A stretch of DNA of 64,000 nucleotides from Calliopum simillimum (taxonomy: Eukaryota > Arthropoda > Insecta > Diptera > Lauxaniidae), in the NCBI GenBank assembly GCA_951812925.1, contig OX638371.1, positions 111,561,124-111,625,123 of the forward strand, in the 5' to 3' direction. Below the pieces are notes generated by a model. That model had not been told where the DNA came from. It saw only the letters and a program-made list of their open reading frames with translations, and ran no database searches. The translations under genes and the position numbers were made by a program. Shown piece after piece: positions 48,003-57,165 of this stretch; the stretch's first letter is position 1; each line of letters opens with the position of its first letter.

Positions 48003-48755
48003 GTTTTATATGTTTCAAAGAACTGGAATTTTCATGTTTCATAGCCTAAGGGCTATATTTATGATTGAGCGTATTCGCGTCGCTCAACGCGATGTCAAAA
48101 AAGTTAGCTAAGATTTTTTTAAAAATCTTTGAAGGTCGTTTTATCTAAAATCTCGGCTTGATGACTTTTTTTTTTTTTCTTGCGACCTAAAAATCCACGG
48201 AATAAGTCATGCACGCCTGTTCCGTAATCCGTGTGTTTTCAATTACTTTTCATTTAGGAGGCTTTTTCATGAAAATGGTGAGTCACACGACAAAAAGTAC
48301 CAGGAACTTTTTTGTGGAGAATTACGGGTTCTATAAATAACATCGATTGGCATTAACGAAAAAGTAACCGTTTAGGAAATAGGTATTATTAAAAAACCAC
48401 AAAATGTCGAAAAATACGACTTTATCAAATATTTCCGAATAAGATACTTTTTCGTAAAAACAAATGAATATTATTTATATAACCTGTAATTCTCCACAAA
48501 AAAGACTCTAATACTTTTTATCGTGAGACTTACCGTTTTCATCAAAAAACCTCCTAAGTGAAAAGTAATTGAAACCACGCGGATTACGGAACAGGCCTGT
48601 ATATGTTTCAAAGAACTTGAATTTTCATGTTTCATAGCCTAAGGGCTATGTTTTTTTAAAATTCTTTGAAGGTCGTTTTATCTAAAATCTCGGCTTGATG
48701 ACGTTTTTTTTTTTTCTCACGACCTAAAAATCCTCGGAATAAGTCATGATACATA
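48003..48755 (+). repeat. Tandem segmental duplication with a palindrome between copies
   Basis: Segment 48003-48213 and segment 48599-48755 share TTCATGTTTCATAGCCTAAG (near 48031 and 48627), CTTTGAAGGTCGTTTTATCT and ATCTCGGCTTGATGAC, then CGACCTAAAAATCC(A/T)CGGAATAAGTCATG. The second copy lacks about 58 bp (48057-48114), which include a small hairpin TTGAGCG...CGCTCAA. The palindromic MITE at 48214-48595 is located exactly between the copies. Confidence 0.85.
48214..48595. mobile_element. Palindromic MITE, family P3 copy A
   Basis: A palindrome of about 380 bp. The left end GCCTGTTCCGTAATCCGTGT pairs with GCGGATTACGGAACAGGC at the right. Inner paired blocks include ATTACTTTTCATTTAGGAGG, TTTTTCATGAAAA and CACGACAAAAAGTA. 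The central part has GCATTAACGAAAAAGTAACC. A second, diverged copy is at 63442-63810. Confidence 0.85.
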
Positions 48756-49168
48756 CATCAAATTTTTCATCTTGAATCTAGGTATGGGCGATTCTACTAA
48801 AGAACATTCTGCGATGGACGATGGAGATGGAAGAGACTTACTTACGTAAAGAGCATCGGGAACGGGCGAACGAAGTCGCAACAAGGCCAGCTAGTGAATT
48901 TATAAGCTAATCAAAATAATGAGAGTTATCGTGAATACATGTTCCCGGGAATGCTTCTCAGACTAACCGTGAACTTTCCATTGCAGTGTGACAAAAACTC
49001 CCCGGGAGTATTTATTCACGATAACCCCAATTTCATCACAACAAATAATTCGAAAAAATTGCCAATCGAAATTAATCCAAGCGCCACCACCAGGCAAAAT
49101 GTTATACTAAAAAAAAAGGTTGTTGTCTAAACTAAAAAATTGCTCCAGTGCTTTTTTGCGTCTCTTGA
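48756..49168. other. Intergenic, no supported gene
   Basis: Includes a GAACGGGCGAACGAAGTCGC stretch near 48867 that faintly resembles repeat R3. The open frame 48939-49130 is not supported. Confidence 0.35.
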
Positions 49169-49842
49169 TTATATCGATACTTTAGAGCGCTAGTCCTATC
49201 TCCATTTTTCCAATTGTTGGGAAATGCAAAAAGAAGATTTCAAACAGTGGTATTGCTATTTTGAAATAAGGATATATGCAATATTTTTATCTATAGTATA
49301 TTTTAACATAATTTAATGTTTTTAACCAATTTTATTAATTTCTAACGAAATCCCAGCCAATTTATAGTATGTCATTACTTTTGCCCTTATTTAGAATTCC
49401 ACTACTATTAAAATAAACGACGTTTTTAGTACATTTTTTGAATTTTTTCCACAAAAAAGGCCTTGTCATAGAACGCGTAGAAAACACGAAAAAAACGAAT
49501 TTTTTTTTTTTTTTTAATTTTTGGTTCCGACAAACAAGAGTGGAGCCTTAGGTGCAACCAAATTTGTTCACTAAAATGTCTCAAAAGGTCATGAAACGCG
49601 AAAAAACGAAGAATTTTTTAAAAAATGTAACTTATTTGAATATTTAGTGGAGATAGGACAGTAGCGCTCTTTAAAAAATTAGTTTGGAGATAAGATTTTT
49701 CTTAATTATCAAATATTTTAGTGGTATTTTGACATCACACAGCTTTCCACACGGTAAAGAATCCCACAATGATGCCATAACTGCAAAAATCTCAAAAAGT
49801 GGAAATAGGACTATAGCGCGCTCAAGGTATCGATATATCTCT
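49169..49842. mobile_element. TIR element, 674 bp, beside RpL28
   Basis: The left end (49169: TTATATCGATACTTTAGAGC) and right end (GCGCTCAAGGTATCGATATA) form a roughly 45-bp inverted repeat with several differences. A further internal inverted copy of GGAGATAGGACAGTAGCGCT lies at about 49652-49671. No transposase is present. Each end carries TATCGATA, which is also the DREF/BEAF-32 binding core in flies, about 100 bp beyond the 3' end of RpL28 (nearest copy). Confidence 0.75.
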
Positions 49843-49925
49843 TCGACCAAATTAAACAAAGGCATATTTTCTTCCGATACTTGTATTTTAAAAAAATCCT
49901 TTTAGCACACAACTCTAAACATTCA

Positions 49926-49931
49926 TTTATT
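49926..49931 (-). terminator. RpL28 polyadenylation signal (AATAAA)
   Basis: On the minus strand AATAAA lies about 8 bases after the stop codon. Such closeness is common in fly ribosomal protein genes. Confidence 0.5.
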
Positions 49932-49938
49932 TAATAAT

Positions 49939-50016
49939 CTATTCTGCCTTTTTCGTCTTCTTGGCTTGTATGGGCTTTTGTGACCTCAAGACAGCAGAAG
50001 CACGGCGAAGAGCAGC
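49939..50016 (-). CDS. RpL28: RpL28 coding exon 3
   Basis: The acceptor TTTTCAG precedes GCTGCTCTTCGC. Encodes [20 protein letters not shown] and TKKAE, then TAG. Confidence 0.93.
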   Translation of the reverse strand, partial: AALRRASAVLRSQKPIQAKKTKKAE

Positions 50017-50763
50017 CTGAAAAGATTGGAAAGAATAGATAAATTAGTAGGTACATCAAATATATGCAAAACGAAATCTTTCAAATAAAATTAGTTTCAA
50101 AAGTAAAATCAGATTTAATTTTCTACACAGCTTTTCAGCGATCTTGGTATGGTAGTAAAAATTGAATCATCATGTGAAAGAGACTGATAAACGTTTAATC
50201 ACAAACAAAAAACCAACCTGTGTCAAGTCCTTGCGGTACTTGTTACCAGTCAGCAAGTTTCTCAGCTTCTTGAGTGACCTTCTGGGACCGGCCTTCATGT
50301 TAACACGTACAGTGCTCTTGGCAGGGCGCTGTGCGTATTTACCCTTCTTCAAAACGACAGTGAAACCCTTTTTATCGGCGGCGGGCACAATTCCAAGGGT
50401 CTTCTTGTGTACAATACCACTGTAACGGTATGAGCTAACATTAGTCAAGTTGTTAGGTTCCTATGAAATAGAAATCGTTAGTAAGAATCCATATCGTTTG
50501 CATAAATATTAAATTCATTTGAAGGAAAAGGCGTGCGCTCAGTATTAAAATATTTCTATCACGTTGTAATCAACTATCATTGTGAATTAAAGCATCATAG
50601 CGGCGTCTTTTTCCTCCAAATGAGACTTTGTGGGAATGCAGAATCCCACATCCCCATATTGTCTACTTACAAAGCTGAATGGCTTTTTGATATCACGCTT
50701 CTTCAACAAGAAAGCGTTGTTGTCGCGGATTATCAACCAGTTCAGGTGTGATGAAGTGGCCAT
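49939..50763 (-). CDS. RpL28: Ribosomal protein L28 (eL28), three coding exons
   Basis: Minus strand; coding exons 50763-50671, 50460-50218 and 50016-49939 join in phase 0 to 137 residues. Structural protein of the large cytosolic ribosomal subunit. The N-terminus [20 protein letters not shown] is typical of eL28, followed by [80 protein letters not shown] and a short basic tail KKTKKAE. Length is close to the Drosophila protein (about 144). The start codon is the first in the frame and matches the family start. All splice sites are GT-AG. A pyrimidine tract (TTTTTCTCTTTCC on the minus strand, 50827-50815) about 52 bases upstream looks like the TOP-type start region of ribosomal protein mRNAs. 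Intact and probably expressed. Confidence 0.95.
50218..50460 (-). CDS. RpL28: RpL28 coding exon 2
   Basis: The acceptor TTTCATAG precedes GAACCTAACAACTTG. Encodes [10 protein letters not shown] through YRKDLTQ; the donor is GTTGGT (weaker than consensus but in the expected place). 243 bases, phase 0. Confidence 0.95.
50516..50622 (-). ncRNA. Candidate intronic C/D-box snoRNA in RpL28 intron 1
   Basis: Inside the 210-bp intron, the two ends of this segment pair: minus-strand CATTTGGAGGAAAAAGACG against CGCCTTTTCCTTCAAATG, a stem of about 18 bp with few mismatches. Just inside the stem is ATGATGC (50598-50592), one base off the C box RUGAUGA, and CTGA (50542-50539), a D box, 50 bases apart. 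C/D snoRNAs in introns of ribosomal protein genes are common. The imperfect C box and the short C-D spacing weaken the call; a simple hairpin is the alternative. Confidence 0.3.
50671..50763 (-). CDS. RpL28: RpL28 coding exon 1
   Basis: ATG at 50763-50761; encodes 31 residues ending KKPFSF, then the donor GTAAGT. A CTGCTGCAG sequence 10 bases before the ATG could be an acceptor for a 5' non-coding exon, so the transcript start is uncertain. Confidence 0.93.
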
Positions 50764-50814
50764 CTCGTATAGTCTGCAGCAGGTAATAATGGAGCATCAA
50801 ACAGCACATAAAAC

Positions 50815-50827
50815 GGAAAGAGAAAAA
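50815..50827 (-). promoter_or_regulatory. TOP-like pyrimidine tract, possible RpL28 start region
   Basis: TTTTTCTCTTTCC followed by GTTTTATG on the minus strand. Ribosomal protein mRNAs start within such tracts and are controlled through growth signalling. Inferred from composition and position only. Confidence 0.4.
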
Positions 50828-50987
50828 TTAGTGAGGGCTTACGAATTTGAGGTTAAGTCAACTTCAGTGCAATTTTTTCAGTCTTGGGTGATGAATATAG
50901 TCTTCAAGAACTCTTCTGCTTAATCATTCATCATTTAAGGCGATTTTAAGCAACTGCTGCAAACCAAAAGGTTTGTAGCGGCTGTGG

Positions 50988-51160
50988 TAACACGTGTAAA
51001 ATTTTTTCCGCAACTTTATTAATGCCAAGTTTTTCCAATTTATATTTACCGTGCGAATTTCGTTTCTGTGCTGTTTTAAACATTATATTTTTATAAATTA
51101 AAGAATGCTGCATTGAATTATAATTTAAAAATCCGGGACTAATAAATTTTACACGTGTTA
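50988..51160. mobile_element. Small TIR element with TA ends, 173 bp
   Basis: The left end TAACACGTGTAAAATTT and the right end, its exact complement, form a 17-bp inverted repeat whose outer dinucleotide is TA. It contains the palindrome ACACGTGT at both ends. The minus-strand open frame 51299-50946 runs straight through it, which argues that frame is not a gene. Confidence 0.55.
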
Positions 51161-51344
51161 ACTGAACAAATTCGTTAAAGAAAATAAATCTCTCACCTTT
51201 TGTCTTTGACTGCGATGACGGAAAAGAAACAGGAAACATCATGGCCGACATGTAGAAGCAAAATATGAATATGAAGTTGGCTGCAATTGAAGTTGACATT
51301 TAAATAGAAAGTGTTTAGAAGACAAATTTATTGAACAAAAATAT

Positions 51345-51400
51345 ACAATAAGAGCTGGTTCACACGACAGACTAAATTGTCGGGGAACTATGTAGTCTGA
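51345..51400. repeat. Family T3 terminal repeat (left-type end)
   Basis: AATAAGAGCTGGTTCACACG continuing ACAGACTAAATTGTCGGGGA. The complement is found at about 54848-54893 and a decayed one at 55021-55067. The complete family member is at 55969-56109. This may be a solo end or the edge of a larger composite. Confidence 0.65.
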
Positions 51401-51428
51401 TTCGGGCGCCAAATTTTGTGTGGACATA

Positions 51429-51893
51429 AGGGCCGCCCACACGTACAGTCCTACCTGCGCAAATCTAGTTCGTGGAAATTACACAGTTTATACATACTTT
51501 TTTATAGCGTCGACACGACACAAGCAAGTCTGTGCAGTTTTCAGTAAACTTCATTTTCATCGCAACATGACGTGTAGCAAAAATTTTATTTTCATTTGAA
51601 TTGTTTTTTCTTTTGTATATTTTCAAAAAATAGATCAATGCAATATAAATGCATTTGAAGACTGCATTTTAAGCGACAGATTGAAGGCACGGCCTGTACG
51701 CCGTCCACACGTTCCAACTTGCCTGCGCAAGCTTAGTTTGCACCAAAAATCTTTGGAAATTCAAATAAAGCACAGGCCGCACTTTTGAACTGTCTAAACT
51801 TGACTTTTGCTGTCCACACGTTCAGACTTACCTGCACAAACCAGTTTGCGCAGGTAAGTCTTGAGGTAAAACTGTGCGCTTAGACGGCCCTTT
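51429..51893. mobile_element. Inverted-repeat element with GGGCCG(C/T)C ends
   Basis: The left end (AAGGGCCGCCCACACGTACA, then CCTACCTGCGCAAA) and right end (TTTGCGCAGGTAAGT ... GCTTAGACGGCCCTT) are imperfect complements. Internally, GTCCACACGTTC followed by a (C/T)TGCCTGCGCAA-like stretch recurs near 51701 and 51811, so the element has several direct and inverted sub-repeats. Confidence 0.6.
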
Positions 51894-51997
51894 TTAGTTG
51901 GCCGATTGCTCGCAGACTGTTTAAAAAATAAATACTTTATCGAAACGCGTCGCTTGGTCATTTTTGGAGATATAGGCGTGAAAAGTTGTTACACTCA

Positions 51998-52284
51998 CTG
52001 CCATGCCTAAATTGGAGCGTCAGGCGTTGCGTTAACGTTACGCAAAAGCGTCAAGCGCTATACCGAAATAAAGAGCGTTGCGTTGAAATCATTTGTTTGT
52101 CAAGATCATATTGTTGTTTCTTTTTTTAGTTTTTTGCAGCTTACTTCACTTCATAACGCTTTGTCGAAATTGGAAATTCGAATAGCTCGGCGTTGAGCGT
52201 TGGCAATTTCGGTATGAGCCATACAAATTGTAAAGAAATTTTTGACAGTAAAATAACGCAGACGCTCCAATTTAGGTATGGCAG
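51998..52284. mobile_element. Harbinger-like MITE H1, copy A
   Basis: 287 bp; ends CTGCCATGCCTAAATTGGAG and CTCCAATTTAGGTATGGCAG (about 25-bp inverted repeat). TCA is present directly outside both ends (51995-51997, 52285-52287), a 3-bp target duplication. Interior: AGGCGTTGCGTTAACG and TTGAGCGTTGGCAATTTCGG. No transposase. The 3-bp duplication fits PIF/Harbinger or similar; these more often prefer TTA/TAA. Confidence 0.85.
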
Positions 52285-52463
52285 TCAGTGAAAAAACGAT
52301 AACTTTCACTGTTGATTCAATAGATATCAGTAACGATTTAGAGCCAAGGGCGAAATTACTTGAATTAACTGTGAAAAACTATTGATTTTTTAACAGTGAT
52401 TAGCATTCAAATCAAGTAACATTTACTTTTGATTTCGTATTTATCTTGGTTTCCTTCTGAAAT

Positions 52464-53193
52464 AGCTTTGTTTGATGATTGCTCTAGAGTACTCTAGATC
52501 AAGTTACTGCCATACCTAAATTGGAGCGTCAGGCGTTGCGGTATTTAACGTTACAAAAGCGTCAAGCGCCATACTGAAATAAAGAGCGTTGCGTTGAAGT
52601 CATTCATTTATCAAAATCATATTGTTATTTCTTTTTTTACTTTTCTGCAGCTAACTTCACTCCATAACGCTTTGTCCAAATTGGAAATTAGAATAGCTCA
52701 GCTTTGAGCGTTGGCAATTTCGGTATGCGTCATACAAATTGTATGTACATGAGAAATTTTTGACAGTAAAATAACGATGACGCTCCAATTTAGGTATAGC
52801 AGTTAGAGTAGTCAAGTGTTCGATGAAACTTTGTTTTGCTCTGGCTTGCTTTTTTCTACTCCAAAAAGTTTTCGATGAGTCTGCAGTGTGTGCTCTTTTC
52901 TGCTCTAGATTTTTATGTAGAGTAGGTTAGAGCAGCAAATTGTCACAAGAAAAATCAATGCAAAATAAATGTTTCTAAAATTTTTCGTCAATTTTGTTGT
53001 TTTTTTTTATTTTTAACGTCTAAAAATGTAAATATTTTTAAATTTTTGCTAGTTTATCTTAATTGCTTGATTTGTGTTTTTTGAAATCTCTGCTCTGCTC
53101 TACTCTAGCCTGCTCCAAAAGTAATATATCATTTTTCAAAAGCTGCTCTACTCTGCTCTGCTTTACTCTGATTTAAGTTCGTCAAACAAAGCT
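52464..53193. mobile_element. TCTGCTC-rich element family T4, copy A
   Basis: Ends AGCTTTGTTTGATGA (left) and TCGTCAAACAAAGCT (right) are 15-bp inverted repeats with one difference. The interior is strikingly rich in TCTGCTC/TCTACTC words (for example CTGCTCTACTCTGCTCTGCT near 53142) and has AGATTTTTATGTAGAG. Copy B (55281-55724) lacks the MITE that is inserted here at 52507-52802. Confidence 0.8.
52507..52802. mobile_element. Harbinger-like MITE H1, copy B
   Basis: 296 bp; ends CTGCCATACCTAAATTGGAG and CTCCAATTTAGGTATAGCAG. TTA directly flanks both sides (52504-52506, 52803-52805). It sits within family T4, and comparison with the uninterrupted copy at 55281 shows the insertion site. Very similar in length and sequence to copy A at 51998. 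Confidence 0.9.
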
Positions 53194-53635
53194 AATAATT
53201 GTTACACTGTTATACTTTCAAAAATTTTATTTAAAGCTCATAAGTTGACAAATTTTTTACATGCATATGTAAATACAAATATTTTTAAGATCTACATGAT
53301 AAAAAAATACAGCATTAACACGAAGGGACGACGCTATCAATTTGTTGATGCTCTATGAATGTATGTGTATGATTATTTCACAAATTACAAATGTACCTAC
53401 ATTCTAATGTGGTAAATAAATTTTGCAATTTAAAAACTTTTAAAAGTTGCAGAATTTCATCATCCGGATCGATTTTTTCTTTAATGGTTAGGTACTCAGC
53501 GTCCTCGTAAAAGAACAAGACCTAACCATGTACGTCACGTTGTCGTATTTACAGTGAACTTACCAAATAAATGGTTACAGTGAATCGACAGTAAAGCAGT
53601 TGATTTTACAACCGCATTTATCCCTGAGTGTATAC

Positions 53636-54847
53636 ATCTTTTATGGAAACCATTATAAGTTGGGAACCTCTGGATGGATTTTAAAAATGTTGATGCTATC
53701 TGATTTGATATCTTAATAAGCTACAATATTTGCATACGAAACTTCTAAATTAGGGCCGCTATTTTCAAGATATTGAATTTTTTCTACAATTTTTGAAAAA
53801 ACCTTTATTTTATCAAATAATAGACGACAGTTTTCAGTACTTGATTAAACACTTTTCGAGAAACGTATGGGAAAGCAACAACTAAAAAGCTTAGTTGAAC
53901 ACAGATAAATTTCCGTGTTTAATTTTTAAGCACAAAGTAGATCTGTTAATGTTGCCATTTTACACTAAATATTAAATGGATTTTAACATAGTGGCCACAC
54001 ATTATTACATTGACATATGGAGTTTTGGTCAAGCGGAGGGAAGCGGTGTGGAAACGAAAAGCAAGTCAAAATAAGGAGTAAAACAAAACAAGAAGAAGAA
54101 GCAGATAGCACACAAAGTCGTTTAAGAGGAACTTTAACTCTGTGTTAACACGCTGCCGTCTAAAATACAGCTGATATGTCATTTACCCATATATTTTTTA
54201 ATTTTTATAATGAAAAGTATAGATTATCTGCTAGGAAATAGTTGTTGTTGTATTTTTTCTTGTTGTTATTCAAAAACCCAAAAAAGTTAAAACAAATGTT
54301 TTGATTCAATATTAATTAATTAAAAATAGCACAGACAAATCAAATGCAAATTTTATTTCAAATAAAAGTACAAATATAGATTACCACATTTTGTAAGCTC
54401 ATCTAAAAATAATTGCACATTTTGGAGGAAAAAAGTTGTTTTAAGAAAAGAATAAGTCTCAATTTTCGAATAAAATTAATATATTGGGAACGATACCTCA
54501 GATTTAAATTTATTTATTTATAATCAAGATTTTTAATCTGTTAAAATACTCATTGAATGACACTAATCTTTTTCAAATCCATCAATCATATCACTTCCTT
54601 CAACAAAAAAAGCGCATGTTCGAAGATAAAAATAAACAATGCGTTCGTTGAATTATGAAGGAGAAACCGATAGTTTAGTCTGCCGTCTGGGCGCTTGTAT
54701 ATACAGCAATGTAGAATTGACCGTTAGACGATTTTTAAGTCGGGTTGCGATCGTTTTTCAGTCTGCTTTGAGAATGAGATTTTTTGAATCACCCGATAGC
54801 AAATCGCTCGTGTGTCCGCTCTCATATGACGCTAGCGAGAATAGAAC
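53636..54847. other. Intergenic, no supported gene
   Basis: AT-rich. Contains a GGTCAAGCGGAGGGAAGCGG fragment near 54026, resembling the core of families P2/T3. The open frame 54639-54857 runs into the T3 end and is not convincing. Confidence 0.35.
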
Positions 54848-55070
54848 TATCACCTGACAATTTAGTCGTGTGTGTGAACCAGCTCTTAGTGCTTAATCCA
54901 GCATTCATCTGGTTAACCAGGCGAGTGAGAATACTCAATAAATGAATTGAATTGAATTTGCGAGTGAGAATAGGGTATAGAAGTCAACAAAAAATTTGGC
55001 ACAAGCACAAACTCGATTCAGAAAAATAGTTCCCCGAGTATTTTGTCTGTCGTGTCAAACTGCTCTTAAA
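54848..55070. repeat. Two family T3 ends (right-type)
   Basis: CACCTGACAATTTAGTCGTG then GTGAACCAGCTCTTAG near 54851-54893, and a decayed GTTCCCCGAGTATTTTGTCT then GTCGTGTCAAACTGCTCTTA near 55029-55068. Both point the same way; the opposite end is at 51345. Confidence 0.6.
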
Positions 55071-55157
55071 GGTGGTACAGACTATCGATCAAGTTCATCA
55101 GTTTTGCTCAAATTTCTCTTGCTTGCGTGTGTGGCCGCTATTTTTCATCTGTCATCA

Positions 55158-55270
55158 GTCAACCACACGAAGGGCACGTGCACTTCAAATTTCTAGGCAA
55201 GCGGAGGGAAGTGGTGCTTTCATTTCCCTCCGTTTACCCACAAATTTGACGTGCCCGTGCCCGTTCGCAC
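55158..55270. mobile_element. Palindromic MITE, family P2 copy B
   Basis: 113-bp palindrome: CACACGAAGGGCACGTGCAC, CAAATTTCTAGGCAAGCGGA and a loop GAAGTGGTGCTTTCATTTCC, then CAAATTTGACGTGCCCGTG. Core and loop match 30680-30812 in reverse orientation. Confidence 0.85.
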
Positions 55271-55280
55271 TAACAAACAA

Positions 55281-55724
55281 ACAATTTGATTGATGATTGC
55301 TCTAGAGTACTCTAGAGCAAGATAGAGCAGTCAAAAGTGTTCGATGAAACTTTTTTCTGCTCTAGCTTGCTCTTTTCTACTCTGAAAAGTGTTCGATGAC
55401 TCTGCTCCAAACTGCTCTGTTTGCTCTTTTCTACTCTAGATTTTTATGTAGAGCTGGTTGGAGCAACAAATTTTCATAAGAAAAATCAAAACATAATAAA
55501 TATTTTTAAAATTTATCGTCAATTTTGATATTAATATTTTATTTTTAACGTAAAAGTATCTTAATATTTCAAAATTTTTGCCGATTTTATCATAGTTGCT
55601 TGTTTTGTGTTTTTTGAAATTTCTGCTCCGCCCTACTCTACTCTTCTTTAGCCTGCTCTAAAATTTTTCGAAAACTGCTCTATTCTGCTCTGCTCTACTC
55701 TGATCTAAGTTCGTCAAACAAAGC
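55281..55724. mobile_element. TCTGCTC-rich element family T4, copy B
   Basis: About 445 bp, uninterrupted. Contains GATGATTGCTCTAGAGTACT, CTGCTCTGTTTGCTCTTTTC and TGCTCTGCTCTACTCTGATC, and ends TTCGTCAAACAAAGCTAAT. Aligns throughout with 52464-53193 except for the nested MITE there. Confidence 0.8.
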
Positions 55725-55968
55725 TAATATCTTCTGAATGGTTGCTATAAAGTGTCAAAAACAGCCGCGTCACTGCGAATTGTGGCTTAAAGCTGGAATT
55801 AGTCAAAACGTTTCGTACCTTAATGTGACGTTACGGTTGCTCGTTGACGTAGCACCGATAATTGAAAACGGTAGGCAACGTGTGAAATGTCACCTTACAA
55901 CTTAAAAATTATTTGAAAAATTTAAATTTTTTAAAACAAACATCCATTGTCATCCTTATGGCAAGACT

Positions 55969-56109
55969 TTAGTGCTGGTTCACACGACAAACTAAATTGT
56001 CGGGCGATAGTACTATTTATAGGCAAGCGGTGGAAAGCGGTCCCTGCGTTTGCCTACAAAAAGTACTATCGCCCGACAGTTTAGTTTGTCGTGTGAGCCA
56101 GCTCTTAGA
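55969..56109. mobile_element. Palindromic MITE, family T3 complete copy
   Basis: 141 bp: left GTGCTGGTTCACACGACAAA continuing CTAAATTGTCGGGCGATAGT; the right half is the exact complement except for a few bases. Loop TTATAGGCAAGCGG...GTTTGCCTACA. The GGCAAGCGG...AAAGCGG core recalls family P2, so the two families may share an origin. Confidence 0.9.
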
Positions 56110-56342
56110 GCGACAATTTTAGAAGTCCAGAAAATCGTTTATTTTTTTCTGAAAATTTTAAACGCTCGAACAAATCTTATTAAAAGAAATATCTAATTTA
56201 TTGTGCGCCTTTTACCTTATAAATTACGGTGAATCACTTTTTTTTTTCTAACGGGAATTGCTTATTATGCAGCATTATGGTGGTCTGTCTATCATTTTCC
56301 TTTTATTGGTATTTTTTGTTTTTTTATTATTTTTTTTTGCAG

Positions 56343-56448
56343 AATGAAACGGAAAACGTGGGCAAAGCAATGAAAGTTGGCGCAACAGATAATACCAGAC
56401 ATGCTGTATTTATTGCAATGTTACAGGCAAGGGACCTGCCCAAAAAGA
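56343..56448 (+). other. Candidate coding exon of unknown gene
   Basis: Preceded by a T-rich tract and TTTGCAG, followed by GTAAGT. The frame open through it reads NETENVGKAMKVGATDNTRH, then AVFIAMLQARDLPKK, more protein-like than the surrounding frames. 106 bases, phase +1. No family recognised and no partner exon found; it may be chance. Confidence 0.25.
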
Positions 56449-56932
56449 GTAAGTGCAATTAATATATTTTGTAAAAATTTGCCGTAAATCGCATTTTTAA
56501 TTTTCGGTGGAAACAGGCTACTACCGTTACGGAGTATATGGAGAGCCCCTTTTTGAATTATCGTTGTTCAAATGTTTGTTGCTTCTTAATCGGTCTTTTT
56601 ATTCTAGTTGCGATCGGTTACATTTTTTTCCAAATTCTTGTACTACTCTGGTTGCACCTTTAATGGCCTTTGCACTCTGGTCGCATTTTAAGTGGTGCAC
56701 AAATGACAGCCTTTTGGTTGTAGTCCCAAATGAAAAGGTTTGTGCACTTACTGTGACAAATGAAAAATAAGTATTTTACAAACTGATGTCGCTGTAGGCA
56801 ATTGAACATTTGAAGTTAAGACACAAATCAGAGTGGTTTTCAAGCGACCAGTGCGTCCTCTCGTTGTCACAAATCAAAGCTCCAAATTTTTGCCTACTAG
56901 TGCGTCGGCAGCGCAGTTAACGTTGTGAAATG

Positions 56933-57165
56933 AATCCACCTCGTTATTGTGCCGCCGAGGTGAACAATTATCAAATCCACCTCGTTATAGCGCCGCCGAG
57001 GGGAATAATTATCAAATCCAACACTTTATCGTGCCGCCGAGGTGAATAATTATCAAATCCACCTCGTTATCGTGCCGCCGAGGGGAATAATTATCACAAA
57101 TCCAACACTTTATCATGCCGCCGATTTAGCACTGGTGAATAATTATCATAAATCCAACACCGATT
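56933..57165 (+). repeat. 41-bp minisatellite of hairpin-forming units
   Basis: Starts of AATCC are at 56933, 56974, 57015, 57056, 57099 and 57151. Units carry CACCTCGTTAT, GTGCCGCCGAGG and a spacer GAATAATTATCA. In the first unit CACCTCG and CGAGGTG form a perfect 7-bp stem; alternate units have CAACACTTTATC and lose part of it, so an A-B-type alternation is visible. GC-rich against an AT-rich background. Confidence 0.9.

Larger units (their letters stand above)
52287..53635 (-). mobile_element. TIR element family T2, copy B, interrupted
   Basis: The right end TATCCCTGAGTGTA (near 53621-53634) and the sequence ACCATGTACGTCACGTTGTC near 53525 match, in reverse, the left part of the copy at 31881-32505. 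The other end (near 52290: AACTTTCACTGTTGATTCAA, then GATATCAGTAACGATTTAGA) matches the right part of that copy. About 730 bp of another element (52464-53193) interrupts it. Confidence 0.75.

Noticed and set aside
50946..51299. 117-codon minus-strand open frame with a hydrophobic, signal-like N-terminus upstream of RpL28
   Set aside because: It runs through the 173-bp inverted-repeat element at 50988-51160, its translation has no recognisable domain, and another open frame overlaps it on the same strand.
54639..54857. 72-codon plus-strand open frame with several Cys
   Set aside because: Ends inside a family T3 terminal repeat and shows no recognisable fold or family.
56933..57165. Possible CRISPR-like array (regular short repeats)
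   Set aside because: Units are contiguous 41-bp tandem repeats without unique spacers, and the host is a eukaryote; it is a minisatellite.
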